This document shows positions 1 through 8,818 of a stretch of DNA of 64,000 nt, in pieces (position 1 is the first letter of the stretch; each line of letters starts with the position of its first letter). Location: positions 682,001-746,000 of the forward strand of contig CAMFII010000001.1 in the NCBI GenBank assembly GCA_945952585.1, written 5' to 3'. Both the position numbers and the translations under genes were made by a program. This DNA is from an uncultured Rhodobacter sp. Its GTDB lineage: Bacteria; Pseudomonadota; Alphaproteobacteria; Rhodobacterales; Rhodobacteraceae. The notes under the pieces are model-generated. The model ran no database searches. It worked only from the letters and a program-made list of their open reading frames with translations, and was not told the origin of the DNA.

Positions 1-1
1 C

Positions 2-922
2 AGCCGGGCGCAGGAACTGAAGCGCAGCGTCGAACGCCTGCTCGAGGCTCGGGTGGGGGCAGGCAATGCGGTGGTCGAGATCACGGTCGACCTGGCAACG
101 GAACGCGAATCCCTCAGCGAGCGACGGTTCGACCCTGCTGGCCGCGTCGCCTCCTCGACGGACACCGAGGAAAAGAAGGAAAGTTCATCCTCGAACGGCG
201 GCACGGGGCAGGTGACGGTCGCTTCCAACCTGCCGGACAACCAATCAGCCAATGGGGACAAGAACCAAAGCAACCAGGCGAGCAACCGCGAACGCATCAC
301 CTATGAACTGTCAGAGACGCAGCGCCAGGTTGAGCGGGCACCGGGGGCGATCAGGCGGCTCAGCGTTGCCGTCCTGCTCAACGATCCGGCAAAGCCGGGC
401 GCGGATGGCGTTCCTGTTGCCGAGCCGCGCCCGCAGGAAGAACTCGACCTTTTGCGTGAGCTGGTTCAATCCGCCGTCGGATTCGATCAGGCCCGCGGCG
501 ACCAGATTACACTTCGCTCGATGCAGTTCCTTCCGCGCTCGCAGGAGGGGAGCGTGATCCAGGCAGGCCTGCTCGGTCGCCTCGACCTCGACTCGCTGGC
601 TCGCGGAGGAGTTCTGGCAGTCGTCGCCCTGATCCTCGGGCTCTTCGTCGTCCGCCCGATGGTGCTGGGCCGATCCGCGCAGCCCGAGGGTGCGGATGCC
701 CCCGCCCTGGCTCTTCCCGCCCCGGTCGAAGTCCTTTCACGACCGAACGTATTGACCGGCGAGATAGATGACAGCGGCGACTTTCCCCTAACCGCGCTCA
801 CTGCCGGCGAGGGTGATGGCACCGATCCGGTCGCGCGGCTCAGGCGTCTGATCGAACAGCGACAGGCCGAGTCGCTCGAAATCCTGCGCAGTTGGATGGA
901 CGATCGTGAGGAGAAGGTCTGA
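2..922 (+). CDS. fliF: Flagellar MS-ring protein FliF, C-terminal part
   Basis: FliF forms the membrane-embedded MS ring of the flagellar basal body. The frame is already open at the window edge, so the 5' part lies outside. The visible part opens with the charged stretch ERLLEARVGAGNAVVEIT, typical of the FliF C-terminal periplasmic domain, followed by a low-complexity Ser/Asn/Glu linker. One transmembrane helix (GVLAVVALILGLFVV) lies about 100 residues before the end, and the acidic cytoplasmic tail that would bind FliG follows. The stop overlaps the ATG of the next gene by one base, so fliF, fliH, fliN and fliP are translationally coupled. Confidence 0.9.
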   Translation, partial: SRAQELKRSVERLLEARVGAGNAVVEITVDLATERESLSERRFDPAGRVASSTDTEEKKESSSSNGGTGQVTVASNLPDNQSANGDKNQSNQASNRERITYELSETQRQVERAPGAIRRLSVAVLLNDPAKPGADGVPVAEPRPQEELDLLRELVQSAVGFDQARGDQITLRSMQFLPRSQEGSVIQAGLLGRLDLDSLARGGVLAVVALILGLFVVRPMVLGRSAQPEGADAPALALPAPVEVLSRPNVLTGEIDDSGDFPLTALTAGEGDGTDPVARLRRLIEQRQAESLEILRSWMDDREEKV

Positions 923-1518
923 TGCCGCCGCTGAAGCTCGAGGTCTTTGACAGCGACGACCGGCCAGCGCTTGAAGGGACGGTGCCCGTTGGTACCGATC
1001 TGGAGGAGTTGCGCCTGGCGGCCTACGAGTCCGGCTATGCCGCAGGCTGGGAAGACGCCGCGGCCACCGAAGCGGAAGAGCAGACCAAGTTGCGGGCGGA
1101 CATTGCCCGCAACCTCCAATCCCTGTCCTTCACCTATCACGAGGCACGGAGCCATATCCTGCGAGCCCTCGGCCCGCTCTTGCAGGAAATGGCCTGTCAT
1201 ATCGTCCCTCAGTTGGCGCGCGATGCCCTTGCGCCGACCGTCCTGGAAGCCCTCATGCCGCTTGCTGAACGTTCCTCCGACGTACCGGTGACGATCGTCC
1301 TCAACCCGGTGGCCCGTCCGGCGGTCGAGCCGCTGCTGGAGGCGACCGCGGGCTTGCCAGTCCGTATCCGCGAGGAGCCTTCTCTGGGCGAGGGGCAGGT
1401 CTTCCTGATCTTCGAGAATGGCGAGATGCGCATCGACCTGCAGCATGCCGCGGAAGAAATCACCACCAGCCTGCAGCGCTTCTATCAGGTTGTCGAAGGA
1501 GAGCGGAAATATGGATGA
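922..1518 (+). CDS. fliH: FliH-like flagellar export regulator
   Basis: This 198-residue protein is probably the FliH-type stator of the flagellar export ATPase. The call rests mainly on position between fliF and fliN. The sequence has a Glu/Ala-rich helical segment (about residues 35-80) and a C-terminal region with the DPSLGEG-like motif seen in FliH/YscL proteins (here EPSLGEGQ). No signal peptide or membrane segment is visible. The start overlaps the fliF stop and the end overlaps fliN by 8 bases. The family is very divergent, so the exact assignment is less certain than for its neighbours. Confidence 0.7.
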   Translation: MPPLKLEVFDSDDRPALEGTVPVGTDLEELRLAAYESGYAAGWEDAAATEAEEQTKLRADIARNLQSLSFTYHEARSHILRALGPLLQEMACHIVPQLARDALAPTVLEALMPLAERSSDVPVTIVLNPVARPAVEPLLEATAGLPVRIREEPSLGEGQVFLIFENGEMRIDLQHAAEEITTSLQRFYQVVEGERKYG

Positions 1519-1780
1519 CAATGGCGACCAGACTCCCTTCTCGCAGGTGCCGATCGAGGTCGTGATCTCGGTCGGTCGGGCGCGCCCACAGATCCGCGAT
1601 CTGTTGCGGTTGCAGCGTGACGCAGTCCTTGTCCTTGATCGCAGGGTCGATGACCCAGTCGAGCTTTATGTCGGTGATCGTCTGATCGCCCGGGGCGAGC
1701 TGACCGAACTGGACGGAGATCATGCCGGCCAGCTTGCCGTCCGGCTGACCGAAGTCGCCAACCTTCGCGGTGGCCTGTAA
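1511..1780 (+). CDS. fliN: Flagellar motor switch protein FliN
   Basis: This 89-residue protein is a short FliN, part of the cytoplasmic C-ring that binds CheY-P and sets rotation direction. It is essentially a single SpoA domain: VPIEVVISVGRARPQIRDLL near the N-terminus, then LDRRVDDPVELYVGDRLIARGEL, the usual FliN core with its LGxxxxVxLxVNxxxxArGEv pattern. The ATG at 1511 lies inside the end of fliH. An upstream in-frame start would read through fliH in another frame and was rejected. The stop codon TAA overlaps the next ATG (TAATG). Confidence 0.92.
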   Translation: MDDNGDQTPFSQVPIEVVISVGRARPQIRDLLRLQRDAVLVLDRRVDDPVELYVGDRLIARGELTELDGDHAGQLAVRLTEVANLRGGL

Positions 1781-2514
1781 TGACGAAACGGATGATGCTG
1801 GCCGCCGCAGCCCTGGCCGTCGCCCTGGTCGCAGCCGGTCCGGCGCTTGCCCAGCAGGTCACCGTCGATCTGGGCAGCGACGCCTCGCTTGCGGCGCGCA
1901 GCATCCAGCTCATCACGCTCGTGACCCTGCTGAGCCTTGCACCCGGTCTGGCGGTCATGGTCACCTGCTTCCCCTTCGTCGTGACCGTCCTGTCGATCCT
2001 GCGCCAGGCGATGGGATTGCAGCAATCGCCCCCGAACATGGTCATCGTCAGCCTCGCGCTGTTCCTGACCTGGTATGTGATGGACCCGGTTTTCACCCGG
2101 GCCTGGCAGGACGGGGCCCAACCGCTGATCGCAGGCCAGATCAAGATCGACCAGGCAATTCCCGCGGCTGTGACACCTTTTCGCGGTTTCATGGCCCTGC
2201 GCGTCAATCCTCAGACCTTTGCGACGCTGCGCGACCTGCGCCCGGTCGAGGGGGCGACCGCGATCGCCGACGCGCCGCTGTCGCTGCTGGTGCCCAGCTT
2301 CATGCTCAGCGAAATTCAGCGTGCGTTCGAGATCGGCTTCCTGATCTATCTGCCGTTCCTGATCATCGACCTGGTTGTGGCCGCGGTCCTGATGTCGATG
2401 GGCATGATGATGGTCCCACCGGCTGCTGTGTCGATGCCGTTCAAGCTGGCCTTCTTCGTCATTGCTGACGGATGGACGCTCGTATCTTCAGCGCTTGTTC
2501 GAGGTTATGGCTAA
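1780..2514 (+). CDS. fliP: Flagellar export gate protein FliP
   Basis: FliP is a core subunit of the membrane export gate (FliPQR) of the flagellar type III secretion system. The 244-residue product has a cleavable signal peptide (about residues 1-24, ending ALA-Q), as FliP is known to have. Recognisable FliP signatures follow: TCFPFVVTVLSILRQAMG, PSFMLSEIQRAFEIGF and MGMMMVPP. At least four hydrophobic segments are visible. It is the last gene of this flagellar block. FliQ and FliR are not next to it, and the next gene is convergent. Confidence 0.95.
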   Translation: MTKRMMLAAAALAVALVAAGPALAQQVTVDLGSDASLAARSIQLITLVTLLSLAPGLAVMVTCFPFVVTVLSILRQAMGLQQSPPNMVIVSLALFLTWYVMDPVFTRAWQDGAQPLIAGQIKIDQAIPAAVTPFRGFMALRVNPQTFATLRDLRPVEGATAIADAPLSLLVPSFMLSEIQRAFEIGFLIYLPFLIIDLVVAAVLMSMGMMMVPPAAVSMPFKLAFFVIADGWTLVSSALVRGYG

Positions 2515-2588
2515 ACCTGCCGTTTCGCGCACCGGAAGACACGCACTGGCATCCGAATGAGATGGCCTGTGCGTGCCCGATCCGAACG

Positions 2589-3494
2589 TCACTCCGCCGG
2601 CACCCAGCCGTCACCAGGATCGAAGCTGTCGATCGCCTCTGCTGCCGCCAAGGTGTCCGCGCCGAGGTCCTTTTCGTAGACGACGCCGTTTTCGCCAACG
2701 ATGAAGCTCATGATCCCGGTCTCGCCATAAGCGGCCGGATAGGCAAGAAGGGCGTGACCAGCGATCATGTTGCCCCCGATCAGGTAATCATGCGCCCCAC
2801 CCGGCGCGCCCGGTCCCTGCTTCTGCAAGATGCGGAAATAGTAGCCAAGATAGGGGTCCGGTTCCTCGTCCTTGCCGTCGACGCTGAAGCCGCTGTCTGA
2901 AGCGCGCGCCAGGAATTCCCCGATCGGGCTTTCTTCCGTCCCCGGCTCTGACGGCCAGTAAAGACCGTCCCGGTGCCCCGGCGTACTAAGGATCGACGAG
3001 GCGAATTCCATGACCCCGTCCCCGTCGTGATCCTTCTGCCGATAGGCGGACTGCACGGCGACGGCACGATGCATGAGGTCAATCACGTCAAGCTCGTTCA
3101 GGCCGATGCGCCGCATCAGAACCTCTTCGCGCGCCGCCGCGCCGTCGAAGGACCACGACCCGGAGGACAGCACGATCGGCGCTGGAAAGGGCCAGTCCTC
3201 GCGGCCGATATGAAGGATCGCGCGATCCGGCCCTTCCATCTCGATGCTGTGCCGGCGGCGATAGTCGCGCATGAACCCGGTCCAGATCTCGACATCCCGG
3301 TCGGTGTTGCCGGTAAAGGCAACATCCTCGTTCTCGGGACCGAAGACCGTAAGCAGGGCATCGCGGTCACGCGCCTCGAGTGCGGCGATGACAGCATCGA
3401 CGGCCGCGTCGGGCGAGGCATATCTCGCCGGTTCGGCCAGCAGGGGCGAGGCGGCGAGGACAAGGGCGGCGGAAACGCTGATGATGTGTCTCAT
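2589..3494 (-). CDS. DUF2950 family exported protein
   Basis: The 301-residue product begins with a signal peptide (MRHIISVSAALVLAASPLLA). The mature part matches the DUF2950 pattern as I know it: ASPDAAVDAVIAALEARDRDAL early, DHDGDGVMEFA near the middle, GYYFRIL, GIMSFIVGENGVVYEKDLG and a C-terminal FDPGDGWVP. The function of the family is unknown. It lies 4 bases downstream of the DUF3300 gene on the same strand, a pairing common in proteobacteria, so both are probably one periplasmic or cell-surface system. I chose the ATG at 3494 because it starts the signal peptide; the longer frame adds twelve unlikely residues. Confidence 0.8.
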   Translation of the reverse strand: MRHIISVSAALVLAASPLLAEPARYASPDAAVDAVIAALEARDRDALLTVFGPENEDVAFTGNTDRDVEIWTGFMRDYRRRHSIEMEGPDRAILHIGREDWPFPAPIVLSSGSWSFDGAAAREEVLMRRIGLNELDVIDLMHRAVAVQSAYRQKDHDGDGVMEFASSILSTPGHRDGLYWPSEPGTEESPIGEFLARASDSGFSVDGKDEEPDPYLGYYFRILQKQGPGAPGGAHDYLIGGNMIAGHALLAYPAAYGETGIMSFIVGENGVVYEKDLGADTLAAAEAIDSFDPGDGWVPAE

Positions 3495-3498
3495 GGTC

Positions 3499-4836
3499 TT
3501 ACCCCCTCCGGCCCGCACTGGCGCGTCCACGGTTGGACGCGGCCTTGGCCCTGCTGCCGCCCGTCCGTTCCATTGCCGAAGATCTGGTTGGCTTGTTCAC
3601 CGTGGTGGGGCGAACGGCATTGGCCGGCTTCGACACATTGGCGGGACGGCTGAGATTGGCGGGCTTATTGACCTTCGCGGGCAGCCTTGACGCTGCTGGC
3701 TTGTTAACCTTGGGCAGGGTGTTGTCCGGCCTGTTGATCTTGCCCGCCGCCGCTCCGGCAGCGGCACCTGCCGCCAGCCCTCCGCCTTCGGCGTTTCGCA
3801 CCCTTGCGACAGCCTCACCGGTCGCCTTGCGGTTTTCGATCTTGGCGCGAGCGTCCGCCCGGCGGTCGTCGCCCGGCTTGAAGCTGCCGTCGAATTGCCT
3901 GTCGAGCTGATTGCGATCAAGATCGCCGATCCTGTTGCCGGCGTTGATCTTGTCGCGGTCGATCTGGACGTTGTCGCGGTTGATGTTGGTGAAGCGGTCG
4001 TTGTCGATGTTGATGTCGCCATTGACGTTGATCCCCCCCGGCCGCGGGTAGAAATTGCCGTCGTTCCAGTCGATCACCGGCGGGCCGCGCCAGTAGTTGT
4101 CCCAAGGATCGTCATCGTCGAAGATCTCGTCCAGGATCATCGCCGTGCCGAAGACGATCGCACCAGTGGCCAGCGCATCGCCCCAGTCGGCGCCGTCCGA
4201 GATATATACGGGATTGGCCGGTGCGGGCTGGGTATAGACCACGTTGCTGTCATAGGTCGGCACATAGACAACATCCGGGTCGGCCGGCTGCACGACGATG
4301 GTGTTGTCATTCGTGACCTCGACGGTCTGCGCATCATTCGATTCCAGATAGCCGTTCGCCTTGGCCTGTTCCCGCAGCCGCTGCACGCTGTCGAGCACGT
4401 CGTCAGTCTGGGTCAGGACAGCCTGGCCCATCTGCTCGGTCCAATCGATGTTGTCCGCCATCCGCGAGACGACGTCAGGAAAACCGGCGGTCAACGCCTG
4501 GACACTCGGATCCCAGCTTTGGGCCTCGGCGCCGGCCGCGCGTTCCTTGTCGGCCAGATCGGGATTGTCGCGCAGGAACCTGTCAGCCTTCACGATGTCG
4601 ATGGGATAGGTCGAGGCCATCATGATCTGCGTGAGCAGGCTGTCCGGAAACAGCGCGACGGGGGCGGTCAGGGTGTCGAGATCCTCGGCGCTCAACAGGC
4701 CCTCGGTGGCTGCAGCCTGGTCAAGGCTGGCATCCGTGGCCTCCGTGGCAGAGCCGGTCGTTTCCGCAAGCGCGTTGCCGGGTTGCCAAGCCGCAAGGAC
4801 TGCGGCGAGAACCGCGGCAAGATGATCGTTTCGCAT
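3499..4836 (-). CDS. DUF3300 family exported protein with basic repeat tail
   Basis: The 445-residue protein has a signal peptide (about 25 residues, ending ALA) and a DUF3300 domain, recognised by LTAPVALFPDSLLTQIMMAS, the conserved PDVVYVPTYDSNVVY segment and a D/N-rich region around DDDDPWDNYW. After an Ala/Gly linker the C-terminal 80 residues are a basic Pro/Lys/Asn repeat. The ATG at 4836 has a good ribosome site (GGGAGGA, 8 bases upstream). The function is unknown; a cell-wall or surface location is my inference from the signal peptide and tail. It heads a two-gene unit with the DUF2950 gene. Confidence 0.8.
   Translation of the reverse strand: MRNDHLAAVLAAVLAAWQPGNALAETTGSATEATDASLDQAAATEGLLSAEDLDTLTAPVALFPDSLLTQIMMASTYPIDIVKADRFLRDNPDLADKERAAGAEAQSWDPSVQALTAGFPDVVSRMADNIDWTEQMGQAVLTQTDDVLDSVQRLREQAKANGYLESNDAQTVEVTNDNTIVVQPADPDVVYVPTYDSNVVYTQPAPANPVYISDGADWGDALATGAIVFGTAMILDEIFDDDDPWDNYWRGPPVIDWNDGNFYPRPGGINVNGDINIDNDRFTNINRDNVQIDRDKINAGNRIGDLDRNQLDRQFDGSFKPGDDRRADARAKIENRKATGEAVARVRNAEGGGLAAGAAAGAAAGKINRPDNTLPKVNKPAASRLPAKVNKPANLSRPANVSKPANAVRPTTVNKPTRSSAMERTGGSRAKAASNRGRASAGRRG
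3586..3738 (-). repeat. Degenerate VNKPA-type repeats in the DUF3300 tail
   Basis: About five imperfect copies of a short motif (KVNKPA, KVNKPA, NVSKPA, TVNKP, with RPAN variants) lie in tandem at 8-13 residue spacing. The tail is strongly basic and rich in Pro and Asn. This composition suggests an extended linker that binds polyanions or the cell wall. Copy number may vary between strains. Confidence 0.7.
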
Positions 4837-5055
4837 GACGTTTCCTCCCCCGCCTGGCTGCCCACCCCGTCTTGGGTCTGTCGGGGTTCGCAGCAGCGCT
4901 GTCTTCATCATGCCAGCTTGCCACAGGAATGCATCTTGAATTGGCCCGTTTCGCACAAACTTGGTGCGAAGTCGCAGGGTGACATGACGGTCCAAAATGC
5001 CATCTTTGTGTGCAAGCGAACCGCATTCCGCGGACCCAATTCATCCGAGGTCATC

Positions 5056-5979
5056 ATGACGAAGATCAGCATCCCCGGCATCCACCATGTGACGGCAATC
5101 TCCGGTCCGGCGCAGGCGAATGTCGATTTCTATACCGGCACCCTGAGACAGCGCCTTGTGAAGAAAACCGTGAACTTCGACGCGCCTGACACCTATCACC
5201 TGTACTACGGTGACAGGCGAGGCTCGCCCGGCACGATCCTGACGTTTTTCCCCTTTGCCGATGCCGGCCCAGGCCGGGCCGGACCAGGCATGGCCAGCGC
5301 CTATGCCTATTCAGTGCCAAAAGGGAAATTCACCGAATGGATGGAGCGTCTCGGCGATGCCGCCGTGGACTTTGCCGGAATCGACGAACGCTTTGGCCAG
5401 CAATACATCACGCTTCGTGACGCCGACGGCGCGCCGGTCGAACTGATTGAAACTGACCGGATCTCGGACGAGGCGCTTGACGGGTTCCATTCCGTCACCC
5501 TGTGGGAACGCGACATCGGCCCGACGGCGCGACTTCTGACGGAGGCGTTCGGCTACGAGGAAAAAGGTCACGAGACGACCGGCGGCCTCGAGCGGCTGCG
5601 CCTTGTCGCGCCCGGCGACGAGCGTGGCAACATCGTCGACCTGATCCGGTCGGACAAACCGTCGATCGGTCGCCCCGGTGCCGGCACAATCCATCACGTG
5701 GCCTTCCGCGCCCGCACCAATGAAGACCAGCGCGACTGGCAGGATCGGCTGTTGTCCTTTGGCCACCGCACCACGCCGGTGATCGATCGGCAGTATTTCA
5801 ACGCGATCTATTTCCGCGAGCCCGGCGGCGTCCTGTTCGAGATCGCAACCGATCCGCCCGGATTTGCCGTGGACGAGTCTGTCGCCACCCTTGGGCAGGC
5901 CCTGAAACTGCCGCCGCAATACGAGCCGATCCGTGACCGCATCGAGAGGATCCTTCCGCCCCTGAAGGTGGCATCGTGA
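5056..5979 (+). CDS. Ring-cleaving dioxygenase, MhqO-like (two VOC domains)
   Basis: The 307-residue protein has two glyoxalase-fold (VOC) halves. The first opens with IHHVTAISGPAQANVDFY and contains KKTVNFDAPDTYHLYYGD and LTFFPF. The second contains FHSVTLWERD, IHHVAFRA and the C-terminal FEIATDPPGF with a likely metal-binding Glu. These are signatures of MhqO-type dioxygenases, which open hydroquinone-like rings. The ATG at 5056 is chosen because homologues begin at this point; the frame extends 1160 bases upstream only as an antisense shadow of the DUF3300 gene. Its stop overlaps the start of the hydrolase gene (GTGA), so the two are coupled. Confidence 0.85.
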   Translation: MTKISIPGIHHVTAISGPAQANVDFYTGTLRQRLVKKTVNFDAPDTYHLYYGDRRGSPGTILTFFPFADAGPGRAGPGMASAYAYSVPKGKFTEWMERLGDAAVDFAGIDERFGQQYITLRDADGAPVELIETDRISDEALDGFHSVTLWERDIGPTARLLTEAFGYEEKGHETTGGLERLRLVAPGDERGNIVDLIRSDKPSIGRPGAGTIHHVAFRARTNEDQRDWQDRLLSFGHRTTPVIDRQYFNAIYFREPGGVLFEIATDPPGFAVDESVATLGQALKLPPQYEPIRDRIERILPPLKVAS

Positions 5980-6620
5980 GGCGCGCAGGCGCCGCGTCAG
6001 GGCAGGCCCGCTCCGGGCTTGTCCTGATGCACGGACGGGGGTCGAACTCGGCCGATATCCTGGGGCTGGTGCCGCATCTTGCCCTGCCCCAGGTCACGGC
6101 CATCGCGCCGGACGCCCCGGGAGGAAGTTGGTGGCCGGTCAGCTTCCTGGCGCCGGCCGCACAGATCGAGCCCTATCTGGCAAATGCGGTGGCCGAAGTC
6201 GGCAAAGCCATCCAGGCGCTGGAAGCAGACGGTTTGGCGAGGAACCAGATCTGGCTGGCCGGTTTCAGCCAGGGCGCCGTTCTCGCGCTCGAGGCCTTTG
6301 CGAGGCGCGGTGAGGGCCTGGCAGGTGCATTTGCCATGTCTGGTGCGCTTGCCGGAACCGGAGATGCGCCAGGTCCCGCGGACCCCGCCCTTTACGGTCA
6401 CAGGCCGAAGCTGTTCGATTATGAGGGGTCTCGTGCGGGCTCAAAGGTCTGGATCAGTGTTCACGCCCGCGATCCGCATATTCCGGTGCGCCGTGTCGAA
6501 GAGAGCGTGTCTGTCCTTCAAGGCCTTGGGGCGGAAGTCCGCCACCTTGTCTATCCGGGGGCGGGCCACTCGGTGATGCAGGATGATCTCGTCGCAATGC
6601 GCGGCTGGCTGAACGCGTGA
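5976..6620 (+). CDS. Alpha/beta-hydrolase (MhqD-like carboxylesterase)
   Basis: A 214-residue alpha/beta-hydrolase of the phospholipase/carboxylesterase family. It shows LVLMHGRGSN (oxyanion-hole region), the nucleophile elbow GFSQGA, an acidic region near HARDPHIPV and the catalytic His in YPGAGHSV. It starts with GTG inside the stop of the dioxygenase gene. The same pairing of a ring-cleaving dioxygenase with a small hydrolase is known from the mhq genes of Bacillus subtilis, which act in quinone resistance. I infer a similar role here. No MarR-type regulator is adjacent. Confidence 0.82.
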   Translation: MRRAGAASGQARSGLVLMHGRGSNSADILGLVPHLALPQVTAIAPDAPGGSWWPVSFLAPAAQIEPYLANAVAEVGKAIQALEADGLARNQIWLAGFSQGAVLALEAFARRGEGLAGAFAMSGALAGTGDAPGPADPALYGHRPKLFDYEGSRAGSKVWISVHARDPHIPVRRVEESVSVLQGLGAEVRHLVYPGAGHSVMQDDLVAMRGWLNA

Positions 6621-6629
6621 CTGTGCTGA

Positions 6630-6652
6630 GGCAGGCGGCGCGTTCGCCTGCC
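6630..6652. terminator. Hairpin between convergent genes
   Basis: A perfect 8-bp stem, GGCAGGCG and CGCCTGCC with a 7-base loop, lies in the 36-base gap between the convergent hydrolase and nagA genes. There is no T-run on either side, so its strength as a terminator is unclear. Confidence 0.5.
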
Positions 6653-6656
6653 CCGG

Positions 6657-7793
6657 TCAGAGCAGCTCTCTTCCCGCTTGCCAAACCTGCTGCAAACGCC
6701 AGTCAGGGGAGAGGTGGACAAGGTCGGCAGCGCTGCCCGGCCCGATCCTCCCTGCCCGTTCCTGCGCGCCGATCACCGCCGCAGGTCGGCTTGTCGCCAT
6801 GGCAAGCGCGACCTCGGGGGCCGCGCCAACCTCGGTGATCAGACAGCGGATGGCGTCTGGAAGGGTCAGGTCGGCCCCGGCCAAGGTTCCGTCCTCAAGC
6901 GTCAACCGGCCCTGACGGCGCAGGATGCGACGCCCGCCAAGGGTGAATTCCGTCAGGTCCGAACCGGCAACGCACATCGCATCGGTAACGAGGAACAACC
7001 CAATGGGGCTGGCCGCCATCGCGATCTTCATTGCGGCCGGATGAACGTGGATGCCGTCCGCGATCAGGCCGGCGGGGATCGCCTCGGCCAGGATCGTCCC
7101 CACCATTCCCGGCTCGCGATTGCCGAGCTGGCTCATCGCGTTGAACAGATGCGTGGCGCAGGTCGCACCAGCCGCGATGGCCTGCCGCACCTCTTCTGCC
7201 GTGGCCTCGGCATGGCCAAGACTGACGACTGCTCCAGCCGCACGCAGCGCCCGGATCTGTTCGGCGGTCGCGGCCACCGGGGCCAGCGTGACCATCAGCG
7301 CGGGCAGCCGTCGCGCGGCATCGCACAGGCGTTGAAGATCGGTCTCCTGCATTGGGCGGATCAACTGCGGGTCGTGCGCCCCCTTGCGGCGCGGGTCGAG
7401 ATGCGGCCCCTCGAGATGCAGGCCCAGGAAGCCGGGCACCTTGCGGCGGGCAGCTTCGATCCCGGCCTCGATCACCGCTGCGGTCGCCTCGGCCGTGTCC
7501 GTGATGAGCGTCGGCAGGATCCCCGTCGCGCCAAGACGGGCGTGGGCTGCGCAGATCTGCGCAAGCACTTCCGCCGTGGCGCGGCCATCCACCATGCGGC
7601 CTCCACCGCCATTGACCTGCAGGTCGATCAGGCCGGGCGCCAGCACGCCACCGTCAAGCTGTATCCTTTGCCCTGGCGGCGCGTCCGCCTCGGGAAGGAC
7701 GGACAGAACGCGACCGCCCTCGACCACGATGGCATGGTCCTCGTGAAAGTGCTGTCCATCGAACAGCCGCGCGCCGCTCAGGATCAGGGGCAT
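6657..7793 (-). CDS. nagA: N-acetylglucosamine-6-phosphate deacetylase
   Basis: NagA removes the acetyl group from GlcNAc-6-phosphate, giving GlcN-6-phosphate. The 378-residue protein has the amidohydrolase layout: LAPGLIDLQVNGGGG near residue 50, the metal-binding Glu in HLEGPHLDP, His in SLGHAEAT and ATHLFNAM, and the catalytic Asp in LVTDAM. The C-terminal AGRIGPGSAADLVHL is typical of the family. The start overlaps the stop of the upstream SIS-domain gene (ATGA type), so it is the last gene of the four-gene catabolic operon. Confidence 0.95.
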   Translation of the reverse strand: MPLILSGARLFDGQHFHEDHAIVVEGGRVLSVLPEADAPPGQRIQLDGGVLAPGLIDLQVNGGGGRMVDGRATAEVLAQICAAHARLGATGILPTLITDTAEATAAVIEAGIEAARRKVPGFLGLHLEGPHLDPRRKGAHDPQLIRPMQETDLQRLCDAARRLPALMVTLAPVAATAEQIRALRAAGAVVSLGHAEATAEEVRQAIAAGATCATHLFNAMSQLGNREPGMVGTILAEAIPAGLIADGIHVHPAAMKIAMAASPIGLFLVTDAMCVAGSDLTEFTLGGRRILRRQGRLTLEDGTLAGADLTLPDAIRCLITEVGAAPEVALAMATSRPAAVIGAQERAGRIGPGSAADLVHLSPDWRLQQVWQAGRELL

Positions 7794-8818
7794 CAGATCG
7801 TCTCCGTCACCTTGCGCAGATGCGGTGGGGTGTCGGGATCGAATCCGCGCCGCCGCGCAAGTTCTTCAATGAACTTGTAGAAGGCGACAACGGCGATCAG
7901 CGGCGCCACCAGCGGATGGAGACCCGAAACGAGCGGCAGCGTCACGGCTCCCTTCGCCGGAGCGCCGGTAATGAAGACGTCGGCCTCCTGAACAGCAAGC
8001 CGCTCCGCCGTGGCGACGACCTGCGCCTGCGCCGCATCTTCAACCGCGAGGGCAAAGACCGGGAAGCGGGCCTGAACGATTGCGGCGGGCCCATGAAGGA
8101 CCTCGGCGGCGGAATAGGCTTCGGCGTGCAGGCCGCAGGTCTCCTTGAACTTCAGCGCCGCCTCGTTCGCAATCGCGAAGCCGGGGCCACGACCAAGAAC
8201 GAAAAGCGACTGCGCCCGGACGAGGCGCGCAGAATGCGGCGACCAGTCGAGAGCAAGCGCCTTGGCAAAAGCCTCGGGCAGATCGGCCACCGCCGCGCGC
8301 AGCGAATTGTCCTGCTGCCATTCGGCAAGCAGCGCCAACGCGGCGAGCACCGAAGTGACGAAGGTCTTGGTTGCTGCGACGCTCTTCTCGGCGCCTGCCT
8401 GCAAGGGCAGGCAACGGTCCGAGGCAGACGCCATTGGCGAATCCGCGAAGTTGGTGATTGCGATGCTCAGTGCCCCGCCGGCGCTGGCAGCCCGCATCAT
8501 CTCGACAATGTCGGGGCTGCGGCCGGATTGCGAGATGCCGATGCAGGCCGCCCCATCCAGCCGAAGCGGCCGATTGTAGATCGAGGCGATCGACGGGCCG
8601 ACCGAGGCGACGGGTGCGCCGGCCAGCAACTCTACCGCATATTTCAGATAGGTCGCGGCATGGTCCGACGACCCGCGGGCAACCGTCACGATCAGCCGGG
8701 GATCGACCCGCCGCAACTCGGCTGCCGTTTCGGCGATGGCTTGTCCGGAAAGGTCCAGGAACCGCGCAGCGGCTTGCGGGATCTCGGCGACTTCGGCCGC
8801 CATGTAGCTTTGGGTCAT
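7793..8818 (-). CDS. SIS-domain glucosamine-6-phosphate deaminase (NagB-II type)
   Basis: The 341-residue protein has two sugar-isomerase (SIS) domains. The first shows VARGSSDHAATYLKY, ISQSGRSPDI and EKSVAATKTF. The second shows LGRGPGFAIANEAALKFKE and the AEAYSAAEVLHGP segment characteristic of the isomerase half of GlmS and of NagB-II/AgaS enzymes. In this context it should convert GlcN-6-phosphate to fructose-6-phosphate and ammonia, replacing the unrelated classical NagB. It overlaps both neighbours by one to four bases. An AgaS-like ketose/aldose specificity cannot be excluded from sequence alone. Confidence 0.85.
   Translation of the reverse strand: MTQSYMAAEVAEIPQAAARFLDLSGQAIAETAAELRRVDPRLIVTVARGSSDHAATYLKYAVELLAGAPVASVGPSIASIYNRPLRLDGAACIGISQSGRSPDIVEMMRAASAGGALSIAITNFADSPMASASDRCLPLQAGAEKSVAATKTFVTSVLAALALLAEWQQDNSLRAAVADLPEAFAKALALDWSPHSARLVRAQSLFVLGRGPGFAIANEAALKFKETCGLHAEAYSAAEVLHGPAAIVQARFPVFALAVEDAAQAQVVATAERLAVQEADVFITGAPAKGAVTLPLVSGLHPLVAPLIAVVAFYKFIEELARRRGFDPDTPPHLRKVTETI

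Noticed and set aside
3895-5055. Upstream extension of the dioxygenase frame
   Set aside because: It is antisense to the DUF3300 gene and the VOC domain begins at 5056.
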